Source: Symsagittifera roscoffensis (Eukaryota; Xenacoelomorpha; Acoela; Convolutidae). From it: a stretch of DNA of 64,000 nucleotides. Location: NCBI RefSeq assembly GCF_963678635.1, contig NC_087070.1:11194539-11258538 (forward strand), written 5' to 3'. This document shows, in pieces, positions 1-11,579 of the stretch. Every line of letters begins with the position of its first letter. The stretch's first letter is position 1. Made by a program: the position numbers and the translations under genes. The notes below the pieces were generated by a model. That model saw only the letters and a list, made by a program, of their open reading frames with translations. It did no database searches and was not told the origin of the DNA.

Positions 1-2111
1 CAACTGTATTCAAAACTGAATGTATCCGAAAAATATGTATCAGGACAGCCCGGGTTGAAAAAAAAGTTTATTGTACAACTTTCACATATGACAAAAATCC
101 TTCTCATACTCTTTCATACAATTTCATAGAGCAAAAGTAATTATATGAAAATAACAGGTCAAGCATTTTTTCCATACTATGAAATTTTATGATAAAAATG
201 TTGTCCATTCTATGAACTTGTATGACAAGCAATTTTTCCATAAATCGAAATACCAACATTTTTTGTTTTGAAATTTTGTGTTTCATCCAAAATACTAACA
301 ACGATTGTTTGTGATATATGAGAACAAAGAGTGTAACTGGCAGTTATCACGCAGATAATCTACAAATGGTAAGTTCAGCCATGAAAATTAATTTCAACCT
401 TTTCAAATAGAATTTTAAACCACAACTGAATTTTTTGCATATGATTTGATAATTTTCAAAATGAAGATTTTGGTGGTTGAGAAAAAAAAGGTCTGTTTTT
501 TTTTTTTACAAAATTCTTTTTATCTTTATGAATTAATCTTTCGTTTTTTGGATTGGTTGGTTGAAAAACTTGTCCTGGACTACGTTATAAAAACAAAAGT
601 CTAATTTTGCGAGCAAAACGTTTTTTTTTCGTAGAACATGTAATTGAGCACAAAAGCAAGTTTGCAACCAAAAAAAAAGAATACAAAAATTTGTACGTCA
701 ATTTTTGCTTTTTTTCTATGGAAAATGCATATCATAGAACTTTTTTATTTCAAAAACTATATGACAAGCAATTTTTCGGACCGATCCTAATGTTACCGTT
801 TTGACAGTAAGTTGATCTAAATCACTGAAAATCTTTATTACACTCAAACTTAAAAGCCTTCATCAACCTCAATTGTATTTGCCGAAGTAAGTTTTAGAGA
901 GCTTTTGAAAAACAATTCTACAACAAAATGCTTATCACACAATTTTCAAAACTGTATTCAAAACTGAATGTATCCAAAAAATTTGTATCAGGACAGCCCG
1001 GGTTGAAAAAAAAGCTTATCGTACAACTTTCATATATGACAAAAATCCTTATCATACTCTTTCATACAATTTCATAGAGCAAAAGTAATTATATGAAAAT
1101 AACATGTCAAGCATTTTTTCCATACTATGAAATTTTATGATAAAAATGTTGTCCATTCTATGAAATTGTATGACAAGCATTTTTTCCATAAATCGAAATA
1201 CCAACATTTTTTGTTTTGAAATTTTGTGTTTCATCCAAAATACTAACAACGATTGTTTGTGATATATGAGAACACAGAGTGTAACTGGCAGTTATCACGC
1301 AGATAATCTACAAATGGTAAGTTCAGCCATGAAAATTAATTTCAACCTTTTCAAATAGAATTTTATACCACAACTGAATTTTTTGCATATGACTTGATAA
1401 TTTTCAAAATGAAGATTTTGGTGGTTGAGAATAAAAAGGTCTGTTTTTTTTTACAAAATTCTTTTTACTTTATGAATTAATCTTTCGTTTTTTGGATTGG
1501 TTGGTTGAAAAACTTGTCCTGGACTACGTTATAAAAACAAAAGTCTAATTTTGAGAGCAAAACATTTTTTTTCGTAGAATATGTATTTGAGCACAAAAGC
1601 AAGTTTGCAACCAAAAAAGAGAATACAAAAATTTGTACGTCCATTTTTGCTTTTTTTTAATGGAAAATGCATATCATAGAATTTTTTTATTTGAAAACTA
1701 TATGACAAGCAATTTTTTGGACCGATCCTAATGTTACCGTTTTGACAGTAAGTTGATCTAAATCACTGAAAATCTTTATTAAACTCAAAGTTAAAAGCCT
1801 TCATCAACCTCAATTGTATTTGCCGAAGTAAGTTTTAGAGAGATTTTGAAAAACAATTTTACAACAAAATGCTTATCACACAACTTTCATGCAAAAAAGT
1901 TCTATGATAAGCATTTTTAATCAAACTTTTCATCATTTTTCTACATGACTAGAGATCTTCTAATGAGTCAAATAGAATAAAAATGTGTATTTAAAATCTT
2001 TGAAACAGTTTTTAAATTTTGTAGTAAAATTTTATGATGAAAAATTTTTACAAAGACGCCATTTATGAAGTTGTATGATAAAGGTTTTCCTTCTATGGAC
2101 GTCAACCCGGG
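1..2111. mobile_element. CCCGGGTTGAC-ended inverted-repeat element with internal tandem duplication
   Basis: The element opens with CCCGGGTTGA at 49 and closes with the inverted form GTCAACCCGGG at 2101-2111. The interior is AT-rich and full of short permutations of TATGATAAGCATTTTTCCAT and its partners. The stretch 1-948 recurs at 949 to about 1880 with few changes and a 948-bp period. Bases 1-48, which precede the first terminus, also precede the second (951-996), so the tandem array began left of the window. A recognisable core, CCTGGACTACGTTATAAAAA, appears in both units near 570 and 1520 and again in the copies at 25.5 and 33.4 kb. No protein is encoded; the short ORFs in it are translations of the repeat. 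It looks like a non-autonomous DNA transposon or foldback element. Confidence 0.75.
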
Positions 2112-2189
2112 TATTGACTTCTAAAACAACACATTGAAACATATGCCAAACAGCAGTAAGCTTAGGAAAACGAAACTCTGATTACATGA

Positions 2190-2660
2190 TTTTATTTTCG
2201 CCGTCTGACTTCTGGATAATGAGGTTTTTCTTAATATAAATAAGTTTTGTCTACCCACCCATCTTTTAAAAAAATTTCATGGTCAAAACACTGAAAAACC
2301 ATGTGTTTTCCTAATTAATTTTTAAAAATACTGACTATTTTCTGTGATTGCTTCAAGTTTGATTTTATGTATTACAGAAATTCAAAAGAACATAACACGA
2401 GAATCAAAAACTTAGAATTCTATTTTTTGAGTTCTAGCTATGACGTTTTAGCGAGTTGCTCGTTTTCATTTTAAATTTTTTGTGTATCGTTGCCTCGAAT
2501 GGTAAAGAAAGAAAATCACAAAACTCAAAACAAAACATGGACACACAAAAAAAAACATTTAATATAAACAACAAGTTTCACAATTATAATTTCAGTTCGA
2601 CCCTTTTCATCCAATTTGGTAAAATGAGCTAAAAAACAACAATCATATATTTGTGTAAAA
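2190..2660 (+). repeat. Left half of a dispersed host repeat (unit A)
   Basis: This stretch matches 16660-17110. Both hold CCCACCCATCTTTTAAA, then AACCATGTGTTTTCCTAA, then TTTCAGTTCGACCCTTTTCA or a variant. At about 2660 the match breaks off. In the other copy it continues into TTCCAATCAAGAAAA, which here appears only at 14157. The repeat was therefore split by the 11.5-kb insertion between them. No coding potential was seen. Confidence 0.65.
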
Positions 2661-4850
2661 TGTGATAAATCGGTGATCCCGACTTTTTTTTGCCAAACTC
2701 AGATTTCCAGGTTATTTTGAGAAGAGCAAGCAATATTGTGAAGGTTAATGAGTAGTACATAGCTTGGTATTCACTAATAAAAATGACAAAGTAGAAAAGC
2801 AAACAAATGAACTATCTAGAAAATATAGCCCCTTCAATGGCGAAAAACCGAAAAAAAAGTGAGATTCGTGTATCCCCAAACGGAACATTTGGAAGCCAAT
2901 TTTCCCAATCAAGCTCGGAGCATTGATACCAGAGATGATTTGTCCCGGGCATGCAAAGTCCCAGGCACCTCGGATACTCCTAGGGTAAGTGATAAAGGCT
3001 CCTAGAAGTGCAAAAAGCCCTGTCTGATCCCAGTATCTAGCTGTTGGAATGGGACCACAATTTAGTAGGTGTGGACATAGTTGAGGGTATCCTAAGTTGT
3101 TATTCCCTAAACAAAAAACCCACCCGACTTCCGGAGGTCTTTTCTCGGCCCCACTTAACGCAGGGAGCCAAATCATTGCGATATCATAGGTCGTCATAAA
3201 TTATTTTATGAGTTATAATTTGAGGCATATCCGCAAGTTCTTATCACTTGAGGAAAACAGCCCTTAGACCGGAAATAAGCAAAATACGCATAATAATGGG
3301 CATGAGCATATTGGTTTTGTTGGAGCAAAACAGAGTACAAACCAACCCCGAAAAAACATCCCCTCGTGATAAACCCCCTCAGGATTTCTTCCGGTGAGAA
3401 TAGTTTTTTCCAGGGAAAAGTGATAATGGACCTCAGAAATGGAATAATTTAGGATGTAGTACTGAGATATGAATGGAACTTGTTAGATAGGACCCTCTTG
3501 AGATTCATAACCCAAAAATGAAAGATTGACCCGGGTGAGCTCGGAAAATGGCGCATTTACTAACCTCAATCCTTGGAAATGGAAATCTATTACCTGATTA
3601 AAAATTGCAAGTGAAATATCTACTGCAAATAGAAGAAGAATCTGAAAAGAATATAGCTTTTACAATGTAAAATTGAAGTGGTCGACTAATTAAAAAAGAC
3701 TTGGCAAAATTTGGGTTCAGTTTAGCTTGACGAGTGAGCTATTAAAGGAAACACAATCACCTTAAAGATAAGTAGTCGCAGAAGAATTTGGCACAAACAG
3801 GAGTAGGTCTCCCAGATAAAATGAGTGCATGAGATATTTACATAGCTCCAAAGATGTGACTTTCTGGCACAGTTTGGCCCCTAATAGGCAGTTTACCTTT
3901 TCCCTAAAAGCTAATAGATTGGGGTTTGAACAGAGTATAAACCCAATTTTTGAATGCTTGAAGTTGAAATCGACCCCTATTCCCGGGAAATTGGAACGTT
4001 CATGGGAAAATTATATGAAATCTTGTGATATTGGTCAATTAAATATAAATCGGTTAGGAGGTGAAAATGAAATTGATGTTTGGACAACTTTGTTAGATAT
4101 ATCTTTTGTAAACTTGGAGTCGAAAAGTAGTGTCGTCAAAAAAAGAATTCAGTGGGAACGTGCAAATGGGGTGACCAAGAAAATGTCAGGACAAGTAGGC
4201 ACAAATTAAATTCAACTATAACTAAAACTCAAATAGATAATTATAGCGAAAAAGTTAAGGGTATTCTATCTTGGTTTTCAGTCAGAGTAGTTGGTTTTCA
4301 GTCAGATTAGAGAACAAGCGCAAGAAAGATTTAACAAAAATAACCGAATACTTGGTTTTCGTCGTTGAAGATAAGAACTCGCAAAGTTAGAAGACAGTTG
4401 GTTCTCATCAGAGTAAGAAAATTGATTCTTGAAGTTAGAGAGATCAGTGAAAATACCTCGAAGGAATTAGGATGCATAAAACTTTTCCAAGTTCGAACTC
4501 AGAACTGAGTGTGATTGTTAATTAACTTTCGTGAGAGATAGAGAGAGGGAGAGAGAAAAATTTGTAGTTGAATTAATTGGAGGTTAAATTGCAATTAGGC
4601 AATTGTGCTGATAAATTGCGGACCCTTTCCTTTGATTAGGTTACTAGAAGTTTTTCTCGTCCAGCTGAATTTACTACCCAGGGGACCACTTTGAACGAAA
4701 CTATTTCGACAGAAGTTGAATGAAACAGAGCGGCCTTTGATGACCGGAGCGGTGGTGGTAGCGGCAAATGCTCCTAACAGGAAGCAGGGAATGTTTGGAT
4801 TTGGAATGATACGGCGATATCGATTTCCTTCATACAATTACTTAAGTTGG
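2661..4850 (+). repeat. Left LTR (probable) of an old Ty3/gypsy element
   Basis: This is a long, divergent direct repeat of 6448-8510 plus 13820-14155. Anchors include TGTGATAAATCGGTGATCC against TGTATAATCGATGATCC at the left edge, ATCAGAGTAAGAAAATTG, AGAGAGATCAGT, GCGGACCCTTTCCTTTGATTA against GCGGATCTTTTCAGTTGATTA, and GCTGAATTTACTACCCAGGGG against GCTGAATTCATTGCCCATAGG near 13980. It flanks gag and integrase remnants in the order expected for an LTR element. At about 2.2 kb it is unusually long for an LTR. The right edge is uncertain (about 4700-4850). A 150-aa minus-strand ORF at 2745-3197 has no recognisable domain and is probably fortuitous. Confidence 0.6.
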
Positions 4851-5070
4851 GCAGACTGAAGGAAACATTTAGATTGGGTTGCAGATTACAACTGGAGGGA
4901 ATATGAACAGACTAGCATGGCCCTGCCCAACATTTTAGCGAGCTGCGCCCTCGTCGAATTCACAGGAATCCCTGACCCCGTACTAGGGAGGATGTTGACA
5001 GTTTTGGTTCCACAGATGAGGAGCACCCAGAGCTGAAATCAAGAGCATGATGCAATGAGAGAAACAAAGC

Positions 5071-5276
5071 CTCACAGAGTTTTCGAAGAGAGTCAGGTCA
5101 CCAGGTGACGTGGCAAACCGAAACATGCGTGAACAAGCAAGAGATGACATGAATTGTGAACATTTCATTGATAGCATACACAATGAAGATTAGCAGAAGC
5201 TACTTCTACGAGAAGAAATTGAAAATTTCAGTCGGGCAGTAGCAAACGAGACTGCGAGAGCTAGAAGTGGAGATTA
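5071..5276 (+). pseudogene. Ty3/gypsy gag fragment
   Basis: This frame carries a gag-like motif string of the type common in Ty3/gypsy capsid proteins. A LTEFSKRV segment comes first, then EHFIDSIHNED, then (after one in-frame TAG) LLREEIENFSRAVANETARA. The pattern of short F-I-D-x-I followed by LLREE and an A-V-A-x-E helix is typical of the capsid C-terminal half. The nucleic-acid-binding knuckle, protease and RT that should follow are missing; the next recognisable module is integrase at 5880. The stop and the large internal deletion make this a dead copy. Confidence 0.6.
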
Positions 5277-5469
5277 AAGTTGCTTGGTGTACGCAAACTC
5301 ACGTCTGTTGCTCAAAGTAAGCAAACTCAAGTTGCAAACGAGACTGCGAGAGCTAGAAGTGGGAGACGAAAGTTGCCTGGTGTACGCAAACTCACGTCTG
5401 GATCAAAGCTCAAAATAAAAAAAGGCGATTATTTAAAATAAGCTGGACGCCCTCGTTTTACAAATTGCG

Positions 5470-5835
5470 ATGCAGAATTTGCGTTACAGTAAACTGGCGG
5501 CTCAAATGCAGTTGAAAAACTCGCGACACCGTGACAATGTGCAAAGTATGACGGACATGATGAATAGGTTCGTTAAGTCCCTGCTCCACATCCAGAAATA
5601 CTACCCCGACATCAAAAGCAACCCAGGCAGCTATTCGACCACAATGAAGCTCAAAATGATAAAAATACTCAAACTTACTGAAGCACTCGTTATGGTGCGA
5701 AGCGAACTGCGACCCATGGAAGCTTTTTTGGGTGCGGTCAGACGAGTCATCTTGCTATCTTACATAGTGCCCCCAATGCACATCAAACCATTTAAACTAC
5801 CGAGAATCGGGGCAGTAGAAAAATTCAAAGGATGA
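5470..5835 (+). pseudogene. Unrecognised 121-codon ORF inside the gypsy remnant
   Basis: An open frame of 121 codons lies between the gag fragment and the integrase fragment. It is basic and Met/Leu-rich and has no motif I can name. Its C-terminus reads KPFKLPRIGAVEKFKG before a TGA. That resembles a gag start of the LPKIxLPxFxG type, but this is only suggestive. Its position inside a decayed retroelement makes a retroelement origin likely. Nearly identical short stretches at 5225-5270 and 5335-5390 (around CGAGACTGCGAGAGCTAGAAG) show a small local duplication just upstream. Confidence 0.35.
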
Positions 5836-5879
5836 TCTATCCCGGCCTTTTTTAAAATGGATAGAGGTAAAGGTACATT

Positions 5880-6165
5880 GTTGGCTGATTTTTCTTCGAA
5901 GTATTGTGCGGAGAACCCAAGGACGTGGGACACGAAGCTGTCTTTTTTGAAATTTTTGTACAACACGACAATCAATCGGATAATGGGAGCTACACCTCGG
6001 TAGGGGGAGAAGCGCAGATGAAATCGAAAAAGTATTTGGGTCCGTGGGAAGGATCATATCGTGTCATGGCCAGGATTTCAAAAGTCGAATACAAGGTGTC
6101 GAAGGTGTCCAAGAAAAGTGAAGTTCGTGGAATACAAAGTGCCACAAGACAAAGCTGCTGCTAGC
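5880..6165 (+). pseudogene. Ty3/gypsy integrase C-terminal part with GPY/F-like module
   Basis: Two segments in adjacent frames are characteristic. The first runs YCAENPRTWDTKL...FLYNTTINRIMGATP and corresponds to the end of the integrase core, where the family has W-D-x-x-L and YN-x-x-x-H/N-x-x-x-G-x-(S/T)-P. The second runs KKYLGPWEGSYRVMARIS...YKV and is the GPY/F module that follows the core in Ty3/gypsy integrases. A stop and frame change lie between them. The catalytic D,D part is absent, so the protein cannot act. It sits directly upstream of the right LTR, as expected for the 3' end of pol. Confidence 0.7.
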
Positions 6166-6167
6166 AA

Positions 6168-6437
6168 GTGACTGACCTATACCGGTCGCGAAACCGTTTT
6201 GATGGTCAGGAGATGCACGCCGAAGACAAGAGTTTGTGGGCAAACAATGGCGAAAGATTCAATCATGATCCAGGCCCAAGGCAACAGCCCAGAGAAAAGT
6301 TATCGGGAATAAATCCTAAATTAATGGAGCCAACATTTATTGCGCCTGGGCTTCCGATGATAAAGAAACCCGGTGTAGACAAAGAGCGCATTCTTAAACA
6401 TTTTAATTATGCGTTATTCGCGATACTAATTGATTAG
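6168..6437 (+). pseudogene. 89-codon tail ORF between integrase and right LTR
   Basis: This open frame follows the integrase remnant and ends a few bases before the right LTR at 6448. It has no transmembrane segment and no recognised domain, so there is no sign of an envelope gene. It is most simply the 3' tail of pol read in another frame. The purine run TTAGAAGTAAGGAC just before the LTR start would be a weak polypurine tract. Confidence 0.35.
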
Positions 6438-6447
6438 AAGTAAGGAC

Positions 6448-8299
6448 TGTATAATCGATGATCCTAACCTTTTTTGTTGAACTCAGATTCCGATTGGAAA
6501 TGTACCTTGAGAAGGGCATGTAGTAGAATGAAGACTCAAAAGAGTTTGTAGCTTGATATTCCCATGGAATACGTTCAGTAGAAAACTAAACAAATAACCA
6601 ATCTTGCTAATAATTCAGATCTTGAAAGAATTAGTTCTCTCCATGGCAAAAACCCAAGTGAATTAGGATTAGTCTACATCTCCCCTCAAATGGAAATTAT
6701 GAATGCTATTTTTACTGGAGATGATTTCAATCGGACATGCAAAAACCTGGACCCTCGGAATCCCAGGAGCAACGGTTCCTAGAAGTGTAAATAGCCCTTT
6801 TGGAAGTATCTAGCAGTTGGATTCGGATCAAATACTAGTTTGTTAAAGACCTTGTTGAGTGAAGCTTAAATTATTAATCCCAGAGATCCTTAAACCCATT
6901 TTAAGTTAAGTGACTCCTCTGGTGACTCCTTCCATGGAAAAAAAGTTTACTGGGAAACGAGATAATGGATCTAGAAATTGGGATAATTTGTGATTTAGTA
7001 ATGTAACCTTAATGGATCTTGGTAGAAAGGACTCCATTGACAAAATAACCCCAAAAACGGAAGATAGACCCAGAGTGATTCCAAAATGACCTTGAAATGA
7101 ATTTTTAGGTGTTTAGGACCAAAATCGCATAGAAAACCTTAGTATTGACACCAGAACGTGGCTCATTTGCCGGCACCAACGCTTGAAATGGTAATCGATC
7201 ACCTAACAAACAATTGTGAGGGAATTTTTTGTTTTTTAAACTGAAACAGAAGCTGAATGGGAAATAGCTTCTACATTATTATTTTTAAGTAGGGCAATTA
7301 TTTATAGTGGAATTGGCAAAAATTGGGTTCAGCGAATGAGCTATTATTAGAAACCCATTCAGACTGAAGAAAAGTAGAGCCAGAAGAAATTGGCAATAAA
7401 AAGAAAAAATAATGGGAAATAGTTCTCCTAAAAAGCATGAGTGGACTTTTCAATTACTTACCCCACTGCAGGTGACTTTTCGGCACAGTTTGACTACTTA
7501 AGAAGCAAATGACGTTCCCCTATCAGCTAGATGTTCAAGATTTGGATAAGATTTTGATCTTAATTTTCAATGCTTGAAGTTAGTTAGCGGCCCATAAAAA
7601 AGCTATTCCTCTATCCACGATAGGTTAGAACGTTACGGAAATAATTAATCAAGAACCTTGGGAGATTGGTTAATTGCACATAAGTTGATTTAGATATGAA
7701 TTTCGAGTTCAAATTTGCACGATTTAGGTAGAAGCATCCATAGTGAACTTGCAGTTTAGGAGTAGTGTCGTCAAAGAAAGAAGTCAGTTGAACCTTGCCT
7801 TGCGAAAGGGTGCAAAGAAAAAGATTTGTAGGAACGAGCATAAATCTAACTATAACTAAAACTCAAATAAAAAAACAGCAAAAAAGTTAGGGCTAGCTTA
7901 TCTTTAGGCAGAGCAAAATTAGCTAGTAGTGAGTGTAGCAGGGTTCTCTTTGATATTTGGAGATCAATGGTGCTGTGAGAGCGAGTGGTTGATCCTCAGT
8001 TAGTTAGAGAAGGATTGTTCGTATTGAGTAGATTAGTTGGTTTGCAAACAGAGTGGAGAACAATTTTGACAGATAAGGTGGATAGTTACTTTTCATCGCT
8101 AGAGACAACAAAATGCAGATTTAGACGATAGTCATTTCTCATCAGAGTAAGAAAATTGTTTTTTTGAAGTAAGAGAGATCAGTTACAGTACCTCAAAGGA
8201 AGAGTTATCCATAGGGAATATTAGCTTTAGCAACCCCAGCTGAGTATGGTGTAGAACTACTGCGTTTAATTGATTTATTAGGTTTCTCTGGAGAGAGAG

Positions 8300-8337
<38 letters not shown>

Positions 8338-8510
8338 CAAAACTAACTAAGTTGAAAGTTGAAATTGAGAAAAGCAATTAGGCTGATACGTCGCGGATCT
8401 TTTCAGTTGATTAAATTATTTGACTTTTTTCTAGTCACTCAGAGCCGACTGTTTTTGAACTTATGGTCATCAGAATTAAATTACAATTGGAAAATTTCAT
8501 TAGATCACTT
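6448..8510 (+). repeat. Right LTR (probable) of the old gypsy element, part 1
   Basis: This is the direct repeat of 2661-4660. Matching blocks occur in the same order through the (GA)n stretch at about 8289-8334. The match is interrupted by Copia-1 and appears to resume at 13820-14155. CATCAGAATTAAATTACAAT at 8468 and CATCTGAACTTAATTACAAT at 13821 lie on the two sides of the Copia insertion and resemble each other. The divergence from the left copy is high, which fits an old insertion. Confidence 0.55.
8289..8334 (+). repeat. (GA)n microsatellite
   Basis: Almost pure GA dinucleotide repeat inside the right LTR. The left LTR has a shorter, impure GA tract at the equivalent place (4533-4556), so the tract expanded after insertion. 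Confidence 0.9.
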
Positions 8511-8549
8511 CTTATTAATCAACCTTTTGACGCTGCAATAACCGTGATA

Positions 8550-8562
8550 GGTCATGGGCACA
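8550..8562 (+). other. Copia-1 primer binding site
   Basis: GGTCATGGGCACA follows the LTR end directly. The intact version in Copia-2 is GGTTATGGGCCCA, the type used by Drosophila copia and its relatives, which prime with an internal half of initiator-Met tRNA. This copy has two differences. Confidence 0.65.
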
Positions 8563-8664
8563 GATGCCCAATCATAAGTGAGAAATCAGTAGCCAAGATT
8601 GACTGTTTTTTCAAAATAATAAAAAACTGATATTTGCAGTGCAGTTGTGATAGTGAAAAAACAA

Positions 8665-8880
8665 AACTTGAAATAAACAACTGATCAGATAGAGAACTGC
8701 GATAATAGAAGCAGGCCAACGCTACGTGGAGATAGACGATTGTTCAGATAGAGAAGTGCAAAGATAGAAGCAGGGCAACACAACTAGTAGAGACAGACAA
8801 CTCTCACGACAGAAGCAAGGCAAGACAACTTCTAGAGATTGACAACTCTGACGATAGAAGCAGGGAAACAAAGATTGAGA
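8665..8880 (+). repeat. Short imperfect tandem repeat in the Copia-1 leader
   Basis: AGAAGCAGGCCAAC, AGAAGCAGGGCAAC, AGAAGCAAGGCAAG and AGAAGCAGGGAAAC recur about every 55-60 bases, separated by GATAGACAACT-like spacers. The same arrangement is visible in inverted form in the Copia-2 leader (about 23880-24010), so the repeat predates both copies. Confidence 0.65.
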
Positions 8881-9444
8881 AGACGATCAAAAGCTACTCG
8901 AAGAGGCGCTGAGTGACCCCAGCGGTGGAAGAAGCACTACATGAAGAATAATAGTGAAAGTAAACTGAAACACACTGATAAATTACATGTTTTATTTGTA
9001 AAAGTTGCTGATTCATGCTCACGTTTTGCGGAGGGATAAAATCGTTCGTACGAGGTTGCACGAATCTGACACAATCAATTCAAAGAAAACAATGCCATAA
9101 AAAGAAAAAGAAACTGATACCCCAGAATAAAAAGGCGAACTTTCATATTGCTGAAAAACATATTGCCTATTATGAAATCAAGGAGGGACTTTAGGTCAGC
9201 TAATTTGCTAATGTGTTACTCGGTACGCAGAACATTAGGTTTCGAATCATATTTAGATAATCAAATATTCTTGCATAGTTATATAAGCAGACGATAATGA
9301 TGTTTATAATACATCCTTTTGATGTAAGAGAAAACGGGGTCATTGATTTTTACCCAGGGCAATAATTAGTTTTTTAAATTTTGAATGGAGCTCAATCTTT
9401 GCGTATGACTTAAGTAGGAAACAAAAATATAGATTAGGAAAAAA

Positions 9445-10170
9445 ATGACGAAGACTGATAGGATAACTTTTTCGGGAAAAGAAGAAGATTTTTCCTACTT
9501 TGAAGAGCATTTTGAGGCACGAAGTTTTCACTTGAAAATAAACAAGATTTTAGATGGGAAAGTTGATTATAGAAATTTTATGCCAAGTTTAAGACCGAAT
9601 GCAAACAGAGATAAAAAAGCTGCCATAGATGAAGGAAAAAAGACATTTAAGGAAAAACAGCTGCTTATCTGGTAGGAAGTTGTACATGCTCTAGATAAAA
9701 AATCGTTTTTTTTTCAGACCAACGATTTTGTTCCGAACTTCCAACCTTGAAAAAGGATAGAAATGAAACTGTAATAGTTTATTTGACTAGAGCAGAGAAG
9801 ATTCAGTATAACTTAGAACAAATGAACGAATGAGTGAGTGAAAAAATGTTAATTTCATTTATTTTGAAAGGGCTTCTAAAACAATCTGAAACTTGAGTAA
9901 AAATGAGTAAAGTTTAGATGAGTTTAAAAAATTTTTAGTGAACTTTGATAGCGAAAGACAATTAATGAAAAAGAGCATGCTTTTAATGTTTGAATTTTCT
10001 TTCGAAAAACTGCAGCGAAGACTTAGGCAGCAGACGAGCGAAGACAAGGTTCAAACAAATCAGTGCTATGTGCAAGGAGTTCGGACATATTGCAAATCAA
10101 TGTCATGCAAGGAAAAAAATTATTTAGAAAGGCTAAACGAGAACAGCAGAACCTAGCAGCTGAAACAGAC
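9445..10170 (+). pseudogene. Copia-1 gag (disrupted)
   Basis: The start MTKTDRITFSGKEEDFSYFEE matches the Copia-2 gag start and fixes the ATG at 9445. The frame is open to 9675 (76 codons) and then breaks. A segment of the capsid region is missing near 9700-9750, and several stops and frame changes follow. The second CCHC knuckle is still legible around 10063-10125 (C-K-E-F-G-H-I-A-x-Q-C) but only after a frame change. Gag normally forms the particle and binds RNA; this one is dead. Confidence 0.8.
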
Positions 10171-10555
10171 GCTCATTTTACTTTTCTGAGTAGAGTGTCT
10201 CCCGGCGAGAACTTAGTAGTAGACTCTGGAGCCACCAAAAATATGATTAGGGATCGAGAGATCTTTGTTCGTTCAGATAGAAATTTCAAAGGATCGGTTA
10301 GCAAGACCATTTTCTCTGGGTCAAAAATTTTAGGGAAAGGTGAAGTTAGATTCAGTGTTAAAAAAATCTGAAAGATGATTCAGTTGAAAGATACTTTGTA
10401 CGTTCCTGAAAATTCAAGAAACTTGCTAAGTGTATCAAAAATGAAGAAAGCAGGAGCAGATGTTGTTTTCGATTCGAGCTCGTTTGTTCGTCAGGGAAAT
10501 GGTTCAGTTTACCCATAATGAGAAAAAAATTGTCTCTTTTTGTGGGACACTTTTG
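10171..10555 (+). pseudogene. Copia-1 aspartic protease region
   Basis: The active-site signature VVDSGATKNMI is intact at about 10218-10250. It is followed by the Copia-typical stretch from FVRSD to GKGEVRF. A TGA at 10369 and a TAA near 10517 interrupt the frame relative to Copia-2. In a live element this protease would cleave the gag-pol polyprotein. Confidence 0.8.
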
Positions 10556-11330
10556 CAGAAAAAGACGAGTGTTATGTAATTGGCACGTTGAAACAGTGCA
10601 TTTTAGGATGGGTCATAATAACCAAAAAAGAGTTAAGTCATTTAGAGCAACATGTTGAAGATAAATTGATATTAGTGAAATTTGTGATTTGAATAAAACA
10701 AAAAAGAAGGCAGTCGCGAAAGATTGATACACCATAGCAGCCAGGACACTAGATATTGTTCACAGAGATAATTTAGGTCTTACCGAACCAATAGCAGAGG
10801 ATGGTCATAGAAATGCTGTAGGTTTTGTGGGCATTTTTTCAAGATATCTAAAATTTATTTCTTGAAGACGAGAGATGAGGCAACAGAGAAACTAGAAAGA
10901 TTCATAGCAGATATATGAGTCACTCAGACTTTAGTTTCAGATGGCCCAGGAGAGTACATTGGTCAGGAATTCAAAAGAGTTTGTAGGAAACCGAAAATAA
11001 GATTGGAAATGTTGGCTCCTTATACCCTTGAAGAGAACGGAAAAATAGAAAGGATGTGGGGAGCAACTACTCCAATGGCTTGCTGCATAATTTTTGATGC
11101 CAATTTATCAACAACTTATCTGCGCTATGCCCTTCATATGGCGACCAAACTCAAAAGCTTGTGCGGTCATTCTGAAAAAGGCAAAACACCTTACAAGTCT
11201 ATGTGTGGAGAAAAACACAACCTTAATTTTATGAAAAATTTGCATGTGTACGTATCTTTTTGTGAAACATCTGAAAGGGGAATTTTCCTGGGGACATCGG
11301 AAACTTAAAAAAAGTATCTGATAACAATTG
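10556..11330 (+). pseudogene. Copia-1 integrase region
   Basis: The integrase is readable across several frames. It includes the zinc-binding pre-integrase part, a TLVSDGPGEYIG block that still has the second catalytic Asp, and APYTLEENGKIERMWG, which carries the catalytic Glu region. The ORF from 11003 to 11308 covers the last part. Many stops lie upstream. Copia-2, better preserved overall, has lost the catalytic Asp that this copy retains. Confidence 0.75.
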
Positions 11331-11419
11331 AGAATGAAGGAAAACTCAAGTGCAAAAATCTAGAAACATTAATTTGGATGAGTCTAAGTTCTAATTTGAG
11401 AAAAAAGTAGAAGTTGAAG

Positions 11420-11535
11420 AAGGAGAAAAAGGAGCTGATGTAGTATTTTTTGAAGAAGCTAAAAAGGAGCTGATGTAGTATTTTTTGGAGAGGTGGTAAA
11501 GGAGCTGATTAAGTATTTTTTGGAGAAGCTCTCCA
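11420..11535 (+). repeat. Triplicated ~35-bp segment in Copia-1
   Basis: GGAGCTGATGTAGTATTTTTTG and close variants occur three times in a row between integrase and RT. Copia-2 has a single copy at the same place (about 21080-21105, reverse strand), so this is an expansion private to Copia-1. Confidence 0.75.
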
Positions 11536-11579
11536 AAATATACCAAAAAAGCTGAGGAAGCTTTAGCAGACCCTGACTG

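Noticed and set aside
1..2111. CRISPR-like array from the regularly spaced short words
   Set aside because: Spacing and words are irregular, the organism is eukaryotic, and the two long units explain the periodicity.
2745..3197. 150-codon minus-strand ORF in the left gypsy LTR
   Set aside because: No recognisable domain, and the matching part of the right LTR does not keep the frame, so it is most likely fortuitous.
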